Shown here piece after piece: positions 62,152-62,200 of a stretch of 62,200 nucleotides of DNA (positions within the stretch are counted from its first letter, which is position 1; the number at the start of each line of letters is the position of its first letter). Under the pieces are notes generated by a model. It ran no database searches and had not been told where the DNA came from. It worked only from the letters and a program-made list of their open reading frames with translations. The stretch comes from Bacillota bacterium (GTDB lineage Bacteria; Bacillota; UBA4882; UBA10575): positions 1-62,200 of the forward strand of contig DUOH01000009.1 in assembly GCA_012838955.1 (NCBI GenBank), in the 5' to 3' direction. Position numbers and translations under genes: made by a program.

Positions 62152-62200
62152 CCGGGCTATACCGTTAGTGAGGCGTGTAACTTTAAAGTGCTTGTAGATC

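Overview
The window looks like chromosome from an anaerobic, carbohydrate-fermenting, endospore-forming Firmicute that also has an outer membrane. Spore-former evidence: a BclA-type collagen-like protein at the left edge and a Spo0E-like phosphatase gene (34263). Outer-membrane evidence: an RND efflux pump fused to a TolC-type outer membrane factor (19245-23702) and the gene pair TIGR03545/TIGR03546 (41663-44071), families recorded mainly from bacteria with outer membranes. Anaerobic, fermentative evidence: a sensory [FeFe]-hydrogenase-like protein, an iron alcohol dehydrogenase, an Fe-S flavin enoate reductase and several glycoside hydrolases. Hydrogenispora/Limnochordia-like bacteria would fit, but that is inference.

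Layout. 1-5 kb: collagen-like protein, glycosyltransferase, a short SOS-type promoter unit, small proteins, glutaminyl cyclotransferase and a DUF438/hemerythrin/PAS protein. 5-7.4 kb: a LysR regulator divergent from a YeiH-type transporter with a perfect palindrome between them. 7.6-12.3 kb: a plant-polysaccharide set (GH5 relic, GH30-CBM2, GH9-CBM3-CBM3). 12.5-18.2 kb: a lipid-linked mannosyl-transfer locus (GT2, PMT, FAD protein, GT-C enzyme, GtrA) in which several genes are broken. 19.2-26.8 kb: RND-TolC fusion, its adaptor, and a MATE exporter. 26.9-34.5 kb: a putative glycosidase with an AraC regulator, a chemotaxis-type protein, nagB-nagA, DUF1848, an XRE regulator and Spo0E. 34.5-47.2 kb: alcohol dehydrogenase, enoate reductase, a heterodimeric ABC exporter, the TIGR03545/03546 pair, aldehyde dehydrogenase and a two-domain class II aldolase. 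47.2-50 kb: gene remnants and the H2-sensor/MCP fusion. 50.3-62.2 kb: an arabinose block with a binding protein-kinase-regulator trio, a YtfQRT-YjfF-like ABC importer and divergent araA.

How it works together. Secreted GH30/GH9 enzymes would attack xylan and cellulose. The ABC importer would bring in released pentose, and AraA would start its catabolism. Near-identical palindromes precede both araA and the importer operon, so one regulator probably controls both. nagA/nagB handle amino sugars. Alcohol and aldehyde dehydrogenases fit fermentation.

Caveat. At least seven genes carry single-base frameshifts, mostly at short homopolymers, and adding or removing one base restores family-typical protein. 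Either the assembly has homopolymer errors or these genes are decaying. The GH5 deletion, the truncated GT2 and the Lhr remnant cannot be explained by single-base errors.
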